A stretch of DNA of 64,000 nt. Origin: BOG-938 sp035524315 (GTDB lineage Bacteria; Pseudomonadota; Alphaproteobacteria; Caulobacterales; Caulobacteraceae). The DNA lies in the NCBI GenBank assembly GCA_035524315.1, contig DATKPD010000085.1, positions 1 through 64,000 on the forward strand, written 5' to 3'. Under the pieces are notes generated by a model. It did not search any database. It saw only the letters and a program-made list of their open reading frames with translations, and was not told the DNA's origin. A program made the position numbers and the translations under genes. Of this stretch, positions 12,236 to 20,419 are shown piece by piece (within the stretch, counting starts at the first letter, position 1; every line of letters begins with the position of its first letter).

Positions 12236-14020
12236 TTACAGATCGAACGTCTGGACCAATTCCTGAGCGATCTCGTCCATCACCGGCGACCAGTCGTTAA
12301 ACGCCGGCGGATTGAACACGCGCACGCTGGGGTACCAGGGATAACGGTCGGTCCCCAGTTTCGGCCAGGCCCCGGGCGTGGAGATCAGCCACACCGGGGC
12401 GCCGCACGCCGCGGCGATGTTGCTGGTGGCGTTGGCCGGCGCCACGAGCAGGTCGAGCGCCTGGGTCAGGGCCGCCAAATCGTCCAGGTCCATCTTCAGG
12501 TCGATGCCCGGCGGCGTCCATAAGGTCACGCCCATCGCGCGCGCCTGGGCCTGCTCGGCGTCACTGTCGCCGTACTGCAGGTTGACGAAGGTCACGCCGG
12601 GCACGGTCAGCACCGGCGCCCACAGGTCGAACGGCGAGAAGTAGCGCAGGCGGGCGCCATCCAGCTTCAGGCTCTTCCACAGTATGCCGACCTTGGGGCC
12701 CGGCGGGGCGGCGGCCAGCGCGCCGCGCCAATACGCGACGCGCGCCGGATCAGCCTTGAGAAAAGCGGGGCGAGCGGGGAAGGAGGCGAGGGTGGGGCGG
12801 AAGCGCCGGAGCAGCGAGCCTAACGGCGCCCAGGCGTCCACCCCGTCGCCTTCCTTGAGGAACGGCGCGCAGCGCACGGTGCGTCCATCGATGGAATAGG
12901 TGGTATGCGCCTCGATCCGGGCGGTCGGGAAGGCGCGCTGGAACAGACTCACCAGCCGCGGCTCGACGGCCAGCATCAGCAAGCCCTCGGGACCCAGGGC
13001 TTCGATCAGATCCGGGACCAGATTGGCGAACAGCACCTCGTCGCCCAGTCCCTGTTCGGCGAACACCAGCAGGGTCTTGCCCCGCAGGTCCATGTCCGGC
13101 GTCCAAGCCGGACCCGCGACCATGAAGAGCAGGGACTCGAAGTAATGGTGCGACAGGCGAGCCTCGTAGGCGTCCCAGCCTTCCTGGAGCCGCCCCTGGG
13201 CGATCAGCATGGTCGCGCGCGCCAACTCCATCGTCGCCCGTTCGTGCTCGGCCATGTGGCCCGCCAGCGCCGCCTCGCAATCGACCAGCGCGCCCTCGGG
13301 GTCGCCAAGCGACAGCAGGGCGGTGGAGCGGTTGTAGCGCGCCTTGATGAAGCTGGGATCGAGCCTCAGCGCCTCGTCGAAGAAGGTGATGCCCGTGGCG
13401 AACTCGCCCTGGTCGGTCAGCACGGTGCCGAGGGTGTTCCACAGCAGAGGATTTTCCACATCCGCTTCGATCGCCCCGCGCATCACCTCTACAGCCTCGG
13501 CGTAGCGTTGCTGGTCGCGCAGGGCGCACGCCAGGTTGTTCGACGGCTCGAAGCTATTGGGATAGCGCTGCAGGTAGAGGCGGAAGAACTGCTCCGCCAG
13601 TTCGCTCATGCCCATGCGATAGGCCAGCCGGCCGAGGTTGTTGGCGATCTCGATGTGATCGGGGCTGAGCGCCAGAGCCGACTCGTAGCACTGCAGCGAG
13701 CCCTTGAAATCGCCTGCCTTTTCGCGCGCGATCGCCAGGCAATACCAGGCCATGCCGCAGCGCTCGTCTCGCTCCAGGGCCTTGATCGCCCACTCGGCGG
13801 CTTCCTGCGCGTTTTCAGCCCGGATCGCCGCGGCAGACTGACGCAGATAGGGCTCCAGGCCCAGGGCGCGCAGCTCTGCGATCGCGTCGTTCAGCTGCGC
13901 CAAAGCTTCGGGCGAGCCAGATTGGCCGACGATCGCCGGGGCCGCCGCGATCCGCGCAACCCCTGCTACGGCCTGGGGCGCCGGATTAGGCGGAACGCTC
14001 GGTGAGGGCTTGGCGGACAT
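12236..14020 (-). CDS. flmG: Flagellin glycosyltransferase FlmG (TPR + GT domain)
   Basis: A 594-aa cytoplasmic protein. Residues about 60-275 form successive TPR repeats (for example MAWYCLAIAREKAGDFKGSL, IEIANNLGRLAYRMGM and LLWNTLGTVLTDQGEFATGI). The C-terminal half is a GT-B/GT41-like region with LVFAEQGLGDEVLFANLVPDL, KVGILWKS and LLVAPANATSNIAAACGAPVW. In Caulobacter, FlmG has this architecture: the TPR part binds flagellin and the GT part attaches a nonulosonic acid. The neighbours here fit: FlbT, FlaF, flagellin, NeuB/PseI and FlmH/PseH all lie within 5 kb. It is divergent from flbT. Confidence 0.85.
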   Translation of the reverse strand: MSAKPSPSVPPNPAPQAVAGVARIAAAPAIVGQSGSPEALAQLNDAIAELRALGLEPYLRQSAAAIRAENAQEAAEWAIKALERDERCGMAWYCLAIAREKAGDFKGSLQCYESALALSPDHIEIANNLGRLAYRMGMSELAEQFFRLYLQRYPNSFEPSNNLACALRDQQRYAEAVEVMRGAIEADVENPLLWNTLGTVLTDQGEFATGITFFDEALRLDPSFIKARYNRSTALLSLGDPEGALVDCEAALAGHMAEHERATMELARATMLIAQGRLQEGWDAYEARLSHHYFESLLFMVAGPAWTPDMDLRGKTLLVFAEQGLGDEVLFANLVPDLIEALGPEGLLMLAVEPRLVSLFQRAFPTARIEAHTTYSIDGRTVRCAPFLKEGDGVDAWAPLGSLLRRFRPTLASFPARPAFLKADPARVAYWRGALAAAPPGPKVGILWKSLKLDGARLRYFSPFDLWAPVLTVPGVTFVNLQYGDSDAEQAQARAMGVTLWTPPGIDLKMDLDDLAALTQALDLLVAPANATSNIAAACGAPVWLISTPGAWPKLGTDRYPWYPSVRVFNPPAFNDWSPVMDEIAQELVQTFDL

Positions 14021-14080
14021 TGCGGCTCTGGGCGGCTCGAGCGCGTCGGGAGCGACCTGCCATGCATGGGCGGTTCGTGC

Positions 14081-14096
14081 TTAACGGCGCCCTAAC
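14081..14096 (+). promoter_or_regulatory. Possible CtrA-like box
   Basis: TTAA (14081-14084), a 7-nt spacer, then CTAAC (14092-14096): one mismatch from the TTAA-N7-TTAAC site of the cell-cycle regulator CtrA. It lies in the divergent flmG/flbT gap. Short motifs like this occur by chance, so this is tentative. Confidence 0.3.
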
Positions 14097-14201
14097 GGAC
14101 TTTGCGGCGCTGGCGGCGTCTGGGGCAAGGCCGCGTTAACCCGGGCACCCTAGCGTTGTCGTTCTGCAAACGGCGCCGCGCGCCGCGCCTTGGAGCGGGT
14201 C

Positions 14202-14618
14202 ATGCCTCTCAAGCTTTCGCTCAAGCCGGGCGAAAAATTCGTGTTGAACGGCGCCGTCGTGCAGAACGGCGACCGTCGGGGCGTGCTGATCTTGCAGAAC
14301 AAGGCTTCGGTTCTGCGCGAGAAAGACATTATGCAGGCCGAGGAAGCTAATTCGCCGGCTAGGCGGATTTATTTCCCCGTAATGATGATGTATCTCGACG
14401 AGGCGAATGCAGGGCGTTTCTTTGAAGAGTTTGCGCACCGTCTTAACGAATTCATGAGCGTAATCGGGAACGCAACAGTTCTTGCCGACTGCGTCACTGT
14501 GTCTAGGCACGTTATGTCTAAAGAATACTATAAAGCCTTGATGCTGTGTCGCCGGCTGATTGAGTATGAGGACGAGAGGCTAGGGAATGTCGCTACAGGC
14601 CTATCAAAAGGCGGCTGA
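14202..14618 (+). CDS. flbT: Flagellin synthesis repressor FlbT
   Basis: A 138-aa FlbT. In Caulobacter it acts post-transcriptionally, binding the flagellin mRNA leader and restraining translation until the hook is built. The typical start MPLKLSLKPGEKFVLNGAVV, the middle ARRIYFPVMMMYLD and YYKALMLCRRLIEYE are clear. The ATG at 14202 is chosen over an in-frame upstream GTG/ATG because of GGAG at 14192-14195 and the family start. The 3' end overlaps flaF by 32 bp, suggesting coupled translation. Its codon use from about 14340 is less GC-rich than its neighbours. Confidence 0.95.
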   Translation: MPLKLSLKPGEKFVLNGAVVQNGDRRGVLILQNKASVLREKDIMQAEEANSPARRIYFPVMMMYLDEANAGRFFEEFAHRLNEFMSVIGNATVLADCVTVSRHVMSKEYYKALMLCRRLIEYEDERLGNVATGLSKGG

Positions 14619-14934
14619 GCAGGCCGAGGCTCCCCGGCAGGTCGAATATCGCCTGTTCGGCCTCGTCACCCGCGCTCTGATGGAGGCGGACGCCGCCGGT
14701 CCCAAGGATTTTTCCAAGCGCATCCGCGCGCTGCATTGGAACCGGCGTCTGTGGTCGACCCTGGCCGACGACTGCGCGGCGGAGGGTAACGCCTTGCCGC
14801 CTGAGGCGCGCGCCCAGATCATTTCACTGGCGCTGTGGGTCAATCGGCACACCAGCGCGGTGATGCAGTCCAACGAAGCGATTCAGCCGCTGATCGACGT
14901 CAACCGGTCGATCATGCAAGGCCTCAATTCTTAG
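14587..14934 (+). CDS. flaF: Flagellar biosynthesis regulator FlaF
   Basis: A 115-aa FlaF, required for flagellin synthesis or secretion in Caulobacter and thought to act opposite or together with FlbT. Diagnostic segments are MSLQAYQKAAEQAEAPRQVEYRLFG with the trailing ALW..VNRHTSAVM. It starts inside the flbT 3' end. It is followed by the promoter region of the flagellin gene. Confidence 0.93.
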   Translation: MSLQAYQKAAEQAEAPRQVEYRLFGLVTRALMEADAAGPKDFSKRIRALHWNRRLWSTLADDCAAEGNALPPEARAQIISLALWVNRHTSAVMQSNEAIQPLIDVNRSIMQGLNS

Positions 14935-14955
14935 GCGGCAGAATTGACCGCTCGG

Positions 14956-14974
14956 CCCGGCAATACCTGCCGGG
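14956..14974 (+). promoter_or_regulatory. Palindrome resembling a FlbD/ftr enhancer site
   Basis: CCCGGCA (14956-14962) and TGCCGGG (14968-14974) form a perfect 7-bp palindrome around ATACC. It lies about 120 bp upstream of the sigma-54 promoter, where Caulobacter flagellar ftr enhancer elements bound by FlbD are found. It has no T-run, so a terminator for flaF is less likely. Confidence 0.5.
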
Positions 14975-15039
14975 CGCGCGGGCTACACGCGACGAAGCCT
15001 TCCGCCCGCTCTTGCGAGTTGCCAGAAATTCACGATAAA

Positions 15040-15052
15040 AATCAGGATATTA
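15040..15052 (+). promoter_or_regulatory. IHF-binding-site match upstream of flagellin promoter
   Basis: The 13 bases fit the IHF consensus WATCARNNNNTTR exactly, in an AT-rich patch between the putative enhancer palindrome and the sigma-54 promoter. This is the normal position for IHF-assisted looping at flagellar promoters. Confidence 0.6.
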
Positions 15053-15076
15053 TTTGATTAACGCGGCGCCTGTCGT

Positions 15077-15092
15077 TGGCGCCGGCCTTGCT
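15077..15092 (+). promoter_or_regulatory. Sigma-54 promoter of the flagellin gene
   Basis: TGGCGCC, 4 nt, then TTGCT: the -24 GG (15078-15079) and -12 GC (15090-15091) are separated by exactly 10 nt. Transcription should start near 15103, giving a leader of about 57 nt before the flagellin ATG at 15160. That leader is where FlbT would act. Confidence 0.8.
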
Positions 15093-15159
15093 TGACTGGT
15101 CCTCAGTGCAAAACGCCTCGGCCCGAGCTCGTGGGTCGAACCTATGAGGGATGCCAGTC

Positions 15160-15984
15160 ATGACCTACAGCGTGAATTCGAACGAGGGCGCGCTCGTCGC
15201 TCTGCAGAATCTGTCGATGACCCAGTCGCAGCTGCAGAAGACCCAGAACATCATCTCCACCGGCAAGACGGTGGGGACGCCCCAGGACAACGGGGCGATC
15301 TGGTCGATCGCCAACACCATGACCGGGCGGGTCAATTCTCTCGACGCGGTCAGCCAATCCCTGAACCGGGCCACCTCGGCCGCCAACGTCGCCATGTCGG
15401 CCGGCCAACAGGTCTCCGACCTGCTTACGCAGCTGAAGTCCAAGGCCCTGGCCGCTTCGGACACCTCGCTGGACGCCACCAGCCGCGCCTCGATGAACCA
15501 GGACTTCAAGTCGCTGCTGTCGCAGATCACGGCGATCATCAACAACGCCTCGTTCAACGGCACCAACATCCTGAACTCGACCGGGACCAACATCTACGCC
15601 CTGGCGAGCGACACCGGCACCAAGATCACGGTGCAGGCGCAGAACCTGTCGCTGGGCGGTACGATCCTGACCATCGCCGCCGCTGCCTCGTTCGCGACCG
15701 CCGCCGCCGCGAGCGCCTATGTGACGACGCTGAACACCGACATCACCAACCTGAACAGCGCCTTGTCGACCATCGGCACCAACACCAACGCCCTGGCCGA
15801 CCAACTCAAGTTCGTCCAAGGCCTGCAATCTACCCTGCAGACCGGCATCTCCAACCTGGTCGACGCGGACATGGCCGCTGAAAGCGCCCAGCTCCAAGCG
15901 CTGCAGACCAAGCAGCAATTGGGCATCCAGTCCTTGTCGATCGCAAACCAATCGACCACGGCCCTGCTGAGCCTGTTCCGTTGA
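15160..15984 (+). CDS. Flagellin
   Basis: A 274-aa short Caulobacter-type flagellin. The conserved N-terminal D0/D1 helix is present (SVNSNEGALVALQNLSMTQ, then ISTGKTVGTPQDNGAIWSIA at about residues 33-52). The C-terminal D0 ends LGIQSLSIANQSTTALLSLFR. The centre is Ser/Thr-rich and would offer glycosylation sites for FlmG. The start at 15160 is preferred to the ATG at 15151 because GAGGG (15146-15150) is 9 nt upstream of it and would abut the other. The sigma-54 promoter lies upstream. Confidence 0.93.
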   Translation: MTYSVNSNEGALVALQNLSMTQSQLQKTQNIISTGKTVGTPQDNGAIWSIANTMTGRVNSLDAVSQSLNRATSAANVAMSAGQQVSDLLTQLKSKALAASDTSLDATSRASMNQDFKSLLSQITAIINNASFNGTNILNSTGTNIYALASDTGTKITVQAQNLSLGGTILTIAAAASFATAAAASAYVTTLNTDITNLNSALSTIGTNTNALADQLKFVQGLQSTLQTGISNLVDADMAAESAQLQALQTKQQLGIQSLSIANQSTTALLSLFR

Positions 15985-16067
15985 TCGCGGACGCGGCGGG
16001 CGCGGCGCAAGCCTAGGCCGCTGCGGCTCAGTCAGGACCGTCTGGCGCGATCCCGGAGGACGCCGCC

Positions 16068-16373
16068 ATGACCAATACGGGCAGCCTGACCCTTGCCGGC
16101 GGGGACGCCATTGGCGCCGACCTGCCTCATCACCAGCCCAACCTCGCCGAGCGCAAGCCGCCTTCGCGCAGGGCGAGCGCCCAGGACCCTGCGCCCGCCA
16201 GCCAGGGCCAGCGGCTGGAGATCAGGCAGGATCCGGACAGCGGCGCCTGGATCTACACCGTGACCGACCGCGACACCGGCGAGATCCTGGCGCAACACGA
16301 ACGCGACCAGGTGGCGCAAATGGCGACCACGCCGGACTACACCGCCGGGGCGCTCTTCAAGGGCCGGGTCTGA
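16068..16373 (+). CDS. FlaG-like protein
   Basis: A 101-aa protein whose C-terminal half (RLEIRQDPDSGAWIYTVTD then RDTGEILAQ) resembles the FlaG domain, which has a beta-strand followed by a D.xTGEVI turn. The N-terminal 50 residues are polar and disordered-looking. GGAGG at 16055-16059 precedes the ATG. It lies directly between two flagellin-type genes, supporting a role in filament properties, as reported for FlaG in other bacteria. The family call is moderate because the domain is short. Confidence 0.6.
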   Translation: MTNTGSLTLAGGDAIGADLPHHQPNLAERKPPSRRASAQDPAPASQGQRLEIRQDPDSGAWIYTVTDRDTGEILAQHERDQVAQMATTPDYTAGALFKGRV

Positions 16374-16531
16374 AGGCCAAGCCTTGATCCGGCGCCGAGC
16401 CCCGCCCCACCGCATGTGAGGCGCGTCCCAGGCGCGACAATTATGGTTAACGATCTGCATACGAAAGCGACCTAGCCTCTCCCCCGGCGCCGAAGCGCCC
16501 TCGCGATTCGCGAGCGAGAGGAGAGAAACCA

Positions 16532-17350
16532 ATGTCGATCGGCGTTCAGTCCACCAATGCGGCGCTCCTGGCCCTGCAGACCCTCGGCCAACTGACCGAT
16601 CCGACCTCCACCGATCCCACGACCACCGGCGCCGCCTCCAGCGCCTCGGGGCCCGCTTCGGCGACCACGCCGACCGTCATCGCCGACCCGGCTCTGCAAA
16701 GCCTCAGCGCGAACGGTCTGGACGCCGCCAGCGCCAGCCTGGACCGCGCATCCTCGATCACCGATGCGGCCTTGTCCGCGGGCGCCTCGATCTCCGGCCT
16801 GCTTGATCAGATGAAGGCTTTGGTCGGCGGGGTCCAGGACGGCTCGGTCTCGGGCCAGGCGGCCAGCGGCGACTATTCAGCCTTGCTCAGCCAGATCAGC
16901 GCGGCCGTGTCCGGCGCGGGCTTCGAGGGGGTCAATCTGCTGGATGGCTCGTCCGCGCCGGCGGTCACGGTCGGCTCAGGCACAAGCGGCCAGGTGACGC
17001 TGACTGCGACCAACCTGTCGCTCGGCTCCGGCGTGATCACCCTGGGCTCAGCGACGAGCCTGTCGGCGTCGACCGTTTCGGACCTGCTCGGCGACATCGA
17101 CGCCTCGATGGCCAACCTTAACCAGGCGCTGGCGCCGATCGGCGACCAGTCGAGTCAGATTGCTGCCCACGCCAGCTTCGTCGCGCGCCTGAGTACGGTC
17201 CTGTCGGCCAGCGGCGGCGCGTCGGCGTCGGCGCCGACGTCGGCCGACGGGGCCAGGCTTATGGCCTTGCAGGTGCAGCAACAGCTGTCGGCGACGGGCG
17301 CCTCGATCGCCAGCGCGGCCCCTAGCGTGATCCTGTCGCTGTTCCAGTAA
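16532..17350 (+). CDS. Degenerate flagellin-like protein
   Basis: A 272-aa relative of the adjacent flagellin. It starts MSIGVQSTNAALLALQTLGQ, but the conserved ISTGK...NGAIWSIA block is replaced by a Ser/Thr/Pro/Ala stretch (about residues 25-55). After that, similarity resumes (SLDRASSITDAALSAGASIS; YSALLSQI; FEGVNLLDGSS; TNLSLGSGVITL), and it ends PSVILSLFQ as flagellins do. AGAGGAGAG precedes the ATG. No sigma-54 site was found. It may be a minor filament or secreted protein, or a non-assembling paralogue. The 3' end overlaps convergent neuB by 29 bp. Confidence 0.75.
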   Translation: MSIGVQSTNAALLALQTLGQLTDPTSTDPTTTGAASSASGPASATTPTVIADPALQSLSANGLDAASASLDRASSITDAALSAGASISGLLDQMKALVGGVQDGSVSGQAASGDYSALLSQISAAVSGAGFEGVNLLDGSSAPAVTVGSGTSGQVTLTATNLSLGSGVITLGSATSLSASTVSDLLGDIDASMANLNQALAPIGDQSSQIAAHASFVARLSTVLSASGGASASAPTSADGARLMALQVQQQLSATGASIASAAPSVILSLFQ

Positions 17351-18392
17351 TCATGTCCCACGCCAGCGGTTCGCCGCGCTTGAGCGCGCGGGCCGCTGGG
17401 CGCCCCAGCACCTGAGGCAGCTGGGCGGGATCAAGCCCGAAGCCGGGCCGGATCGAGCGCACGTCCTCGGCCCCCAGCGCCTGGCCCGCCGCCACGTCGC
17501 GCACCACATAGAGCGAGCGGCGGAATTGGCGGTTGAGCGATTCGACTGCGCTGCGACGATAGTCGGCGGCGCCGATGGCCTCGAAGGCGTTGCGGCAATC
17601 TCGCACCAGGGCCGCCAGTTCCGCGGGCTCCAACGAAAAGGCCGCGTCCGGCCCGCCGTCCGCCCGGGCCAGAGTGACGTGCTTTTCGATGATCCGGGCG
17701 CCCAGGGCGATCGCCGCCACCGCCGCGGCCGTGCCCGGCGTGTGATCCGACAGCCCGACCACGCAGCCGTAGTCGGCTTCGAGTCTGGGGATCATGGCCA
17801 GGTTTGCGTCCTCGAAGGCGGCCGGATAGGCGCTGACGCAATGCAGCAGCGCCACGCCGCTCGCGCCGGCCTGTGCAGCGGTCTGGATCGCGGCGGCGAT
17901 CTCGGCCGGGGTGGTCATGCCGGTCGAGATGATCAGCGGCTTGCCGCCGCGCGCCGCCCGCGCGATCAGCGGAGCGTCAATGGCCTCGAACGAGGCGATC
18001 TTGAACGCGGGGGCCCCCAGTTCCTCGAGCAGGCTCACGGCGGTCTCGTCGAACGGCGAGGAAAAGCAGATCACCCCGCGCGCCCGCGCCCGCTCGAACA
18101 GGGCCGCGTGCCATTCATAAGGCGTGGCGGCCTCCGAATAGAGGTCGTAAAGGGTGCGCCCGTGCCACAGCCCGCCCTCCAGCCGGAAGCCGGGACCATC
18201 GTGGTCGATGGTGATGGTGTCGGCGGAATAGGTCTGCAGCTTGACAGCGTCGGCCCCGGCGTCGGCGGCCGCGTCGATCAGGGCGAGGGCGCGCTCAAGC
18301 TTGCCGTTGTGATTGCCGGAAAGCTCGGCGATAACGAAGGGCGGGTGGGAGGGCCCGATGGGGCGGTCTGAGATGGCGAACGACGCCGGCAC
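17322..18392 (-). CDS. neuB: Nonulosonic acid synthase (NeuB/PseI)
   Basis: A 356-aa synthase that condenses PEP with a hexosamine derivative to form sialic-, legionaminic- or pseudaminic-type acids. The N-terminal TIM barrel has FVIAELSGNHNG and DAVKLQTY; SDHTPGTAAAVAAIALGA and IEKHVTLAR are conserved blocks. The C-terminal SAF/antifreeze-like domain is FRRSLYVVRDVAAGQAL onward. The start is placed at GTG 18392, which has AGGAG 8 nt upstream; a TTG at 18431 is possible. Its neighbours FlmG and FlmH indicate the product goes onto flagellin; pseudaminic acid is likely but not provable here. Confidence 0.9.
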   Translation of the reverse strand: MPASFAISDRPIGPSHPPFVIAELSGNHNGKLERALALIDAAADAGADAVKLQTYSADTITIDHDGPGFRLEGGLWHGRTLYDLYSEAATPYEWHAALFERARARGVICFSSPFDETAVSLLEELGAPAFKIASFEAIDAPLIARAARGGKPLIISTGMTTPAEIAAAIQTAAQAGASGVALLHCVSAYPAAFEDANLAMIPRLEADYGCVVGLSDHTPGTAAAVAAIALGARIIEKHVTLARADGGPDAAFSLEPAELAALVRDCRNAFEAIGAADYRRSAVESLNRQFRRSLYVVRDVAAGQALGAEDVRSIRPGFGLDPAQLPQVLGRPAARALKRGEPLAWDMITGTATGSR

Positions 18393-18467
18393 GGTCACGC
18401 TCCTGCCTTTTCTGGCTGCCACCCTGCACAATGCGCGTTAATCATTTACCATGCGGATCGACCGACA

Positions 18468-19031
18468 ATGAGCGCCATGATCGACCTGCGTGACCTTGTT
18501 CACGATGACAGCGAGCGACTTTTCGCCTGGCGCCAGCAGGGCGAGGTGAACCGCTGGATGTCGGACCAGCCGCCGAGCGTGTGGGAAGAGCATCAGGTCG
18601 CGTTCGACGCCTTCCTGGCCGACCGCGACCGCAGGGGCTGGATCATCAACCGCAACGGCCAAGCCGTGGGCTTTCTCAGCCTGACCGGACTGACCAACTG
18701 CAACCGCAGGGCCGAATGGGGCTGGTACATCGCCGACGCCGAGGCGCGCGGCCGGGGCGTGGGACGCGCCGCCGAGGCCCTGGGCCTGGATAAGGCGTTC
18801 GACGAACTGGGCCTTGAAAAGGTCTCTGCCGAGGTGTTCGCCGACAATGAGGCGGCGCTCAAGTCCCAGGCGGCGGCGGGCTTTCGTCGGGAGGGCTATC
18901 TGCGGCGGCACGCGCTGAAAGACGGCCAGTTCCGCGATGTCGTGCTGTTGGCGATCCTGGCCCACGAGTGGCGCGCCTGCCGCGAGCGGGTGCGTAAGAA
19001 CCTCGCGGGCTCCCACCTGATCGCGGCGTGA
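18468..19031 (+). CDS. flmH: GNAT acetyltransferase of flagellin sugar pathway (FlmH/PseH)
   Basis: A 187-aa GNAT enzyme. The RimJ/PseH-like start (LRDLVHDDSERLFAWRQQGE) and the acetyl-CoA loop EARGRGVGRAAEALGL (Q/RxxGxG/A) are visible, with the ending typical of sugar N-acetyltransferases (RREGYLRRHALKDGQFRDVV). PseH acetylates the 4-amino sugar in pseudaminic acid synthesis, and Caulobacter FlmH has that role. It is divergent from neuB across a 75-bp gap, so both may share control. ATG 18468 is used; ATG 18477 is also possible. Confidence 0.82.
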   Translation: MSAMIDLRDLVHDDSERLFAWRQQGEVNRWMSDQPPSVWEEHQVAFDAFLADRDRRGWIINRNGQAVGFLSLTGLTNCNRRAEWGWYIADAEARGRGVGRAAEALGLDKAFDELGLEKVSAEVFADNEAALKSQAAAGFRREGYLRRHALKDGQFRDVVLLAILAHEWRACRERVRKNLAGSHLIAA

Positions 19032-19101
19032 ACTCGGCCTGGCTGCGGCCAGAGTTCGCCTTGTCTTGAATCGGTCGTGCGTGCGGCGTAGCAGGTCAGG
19101 C

Positions 19102-19791
19102 ATGGATTTTCTCCGGAACCCCAAGGTGGTGTTGTCGCTGGGCGGGGCGGTGGCCGTGCTGCTCGGCGGGGGAATCGCCTTCGCGATCATGAGCCGCGAC
19201 CACGGTTCGACCGCGCCCCCGCCCGCCTCGCGCGGCGGCCTTGTGGTGGAGATGGGCGCCAGTGACGAGGAGGCGATGGATCCGGCGCGGCCCCTGCGCT
19301 GCTTCGTGGGCGGACAGTTCGTGGGCATGATGACTCTGTCCGATTGCGCCCAGAAGAACGGCGTCGCCACGCGCGCTCTGGACGTCGGGGTCGACTCAAC
19401 CGGGGCCCTGGCGGCGGCCAGCGACACCGGCCCGGTGATCCAGCCCATGACCGCTTCCCAGGCCCAGGCCACGCCGGTCGAGCCGCCGCCGCCGGCTCCG
19501 GTCGACGCGGACCAGGCGCCCAGCCAGCCCACCGCGGCCGGCGCGGCCACGGCCATTTGCTGGCGACGCGACACCGACTGGCGCAAGCTGCCGGCCGAGA
19601 TGAGCCTCAACGCCTGCGTCCAGGCCCTGTTCGCCGGCAAGTGCGAGACGCCAGGCCAGGCGATCTATGGGCGCTGGGGCGATGAAACCCTGCGTCTCGT
19701 GCCCAAGCAGGTGGAGGTGTCGGCCGACAACCGCACCTTCCGCCCCCTGGCCGAGCAAGGCGGCGCCTGCGCCATCGCACCGATCGGGTGA
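19102..19791 (+). CDS. Membrane-anchored protein of unknown function
   Basis: A 229-aa protein with one N-terminal membrane helix (about residues 8-30, VVLSLGGAVAVLLGGGIAFAIM), a Pro/Ala-rich linker around residues 115-145, and a C-terminal domain with four Cys (ICWRRDTDW, NACVQALF, GKCETPG, GACAI) that could be disulfide-bonded outside the cytoplasm. The frame is open further upstream, but the ATG at 19102 places the helix at the N-terminus. No family recognised. Confidence 0.7.
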   Translation: MDFLRNPKVVLSLGGAVAVLLGGGIAFAIMSRDHGSTAPPPASRGGLVVEMGASDEEAMDPARPLRCFVGGQFVGMMTLSDCAQKNGVATRALDVGVDSTGALAAASDTGPVIQPMTASQAQATPVEPPPPAPVDADQAPSQPTAAGAATAICWRRDTDWRKLPAEMSLNACVQALFAGKCETPGQAIYGRWGDETLRLVPKQVEVSADNRTFRPLAEQGGACAIAPIG

Positions 19792-19847
19792 ACGCGAGCG
19801 GCGCAAATGGGCCTGCCCGCGCTTCAAAGCTGGTATAGGGTGCGCCG

Positions 19848-20258
19848 ATGAAATCTCTGCGCCTCGCCGGTCCTGTGACCGTTCTGACCTTCGCCGCCCT
19901 TGCTCTGTCCGCTTGCGACAAGCCGATCGAGGCGCCCTACACCACTGGGACGTGCTATCAGGTCGTATTTCTGGATAAGGACGGCAAGACCGCCAAGTTC
20001 AACGTGGTCTCGCAAGGCCGGCCCAATCTGGAGAGCTGCGCGGCCTCGCTTGAAGGCATGCGCATACATTTCCTGCAGATGGGGGGCGACCAGACCGAGA
20101 TCATCGGCGCCTATCAGGGCAACTTCCTGTTCCTCAATCCTTACGGCGTTTTTACCAGCCCGTCGCTGACCAGCGCCCGCTACCCGGCCCTGGTGCGCAC
20201 AGGCGACGGCCGGCTGGTTGTGCCGGGCGCGGTCGAGCAACAGACCCAGGGACAGTAG
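19848..20258 (+). CDS. Putative lipoprotein
   Basis: A 136-aa protein with a lipoprotein signal: hydrophobic stretch then ALSAC, so the mature protein would begin at Cys22 with Asp next (CDKP). Asp at +2 is the classical inner-membrane retention signal in enterobacteria; whether that applies here is uncertain. Two more Cys (GTCYQV, ESCAASL) may pair. It follows the membrane-anchored protein after 56 bp. Function unknown. Confidence 0.75.
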   Translation: MKSLRLAGPVTVLTFAALALSACDKPIEAPYTTGTCYQVVFLDKDGKTAKFNVVSQGRPNLESCAASLEGMRIHFLQMGGDQTEIIGAYQGNFLFLNPYGVFTSPSLTSARYPALVRTGDGRLVVPGAVEQQTQGQ

Positions 20259-20287
20259 GGCGCCGCGCGCCCAACCAGCCGTGGATG

Positions 20288-20302
20288 GAACATTAATAGA
20301 AC
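20288..20302 (+). promoter_or_regulatory. LexA operator upstream of ssb
   Basis: GAAC (20288-20291), 7 nt, GAAC (20299-20302), i.e. GTTC-N7-GTTC on the other strand. This is the direct-repeat SOS box bound by LexA in alphaproteobacteria. It lies about 120 bp before the ssb start, in keeping with SOS control of ssb. Confidence 0.75.
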
Positions 20303-20332
20303 ATTGACAGCGGCGCATCCGCCGTTAGGGTC

Positions 20333-20412
20333 GACCGTGGCGCGCCTCGGCGCGCGGGCATCAAACAAGAGAGACCGTGGCGCGCCTCGGCGCGCGGGCA
20401 TCAAACAAGAGA
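20333..20412 (+). repeat. Two perfect tandem 40-bp repeats in the ssb leader
   Basis: Copies at 20333-20372 and 20373-20412 appear identical at all 40 positions. Each holds a short inverted repeat CGCGCC/GGCGCG and ends in AAGAGAGA, so the second copy supplies purine-rich sequence close to the ssb ATG (20420). It looks like a recent local duplication. Confidence 0.9.
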
Positions 20413-20419
20413 GAGTGTG

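Noticed and set aside
11906..12523. Plus-strand frame with a strongly hydrophobic stretch
   Set aside because: It is the complement of the polyacidic tract (GAC/GAG read backwards as GTC/CTC), not a real membrane protein.
18430..18460. TTAA-rich motif between neuB and flmH as a CtrA site
   Set aside because: The half-sites are not spaced by 7 nt.
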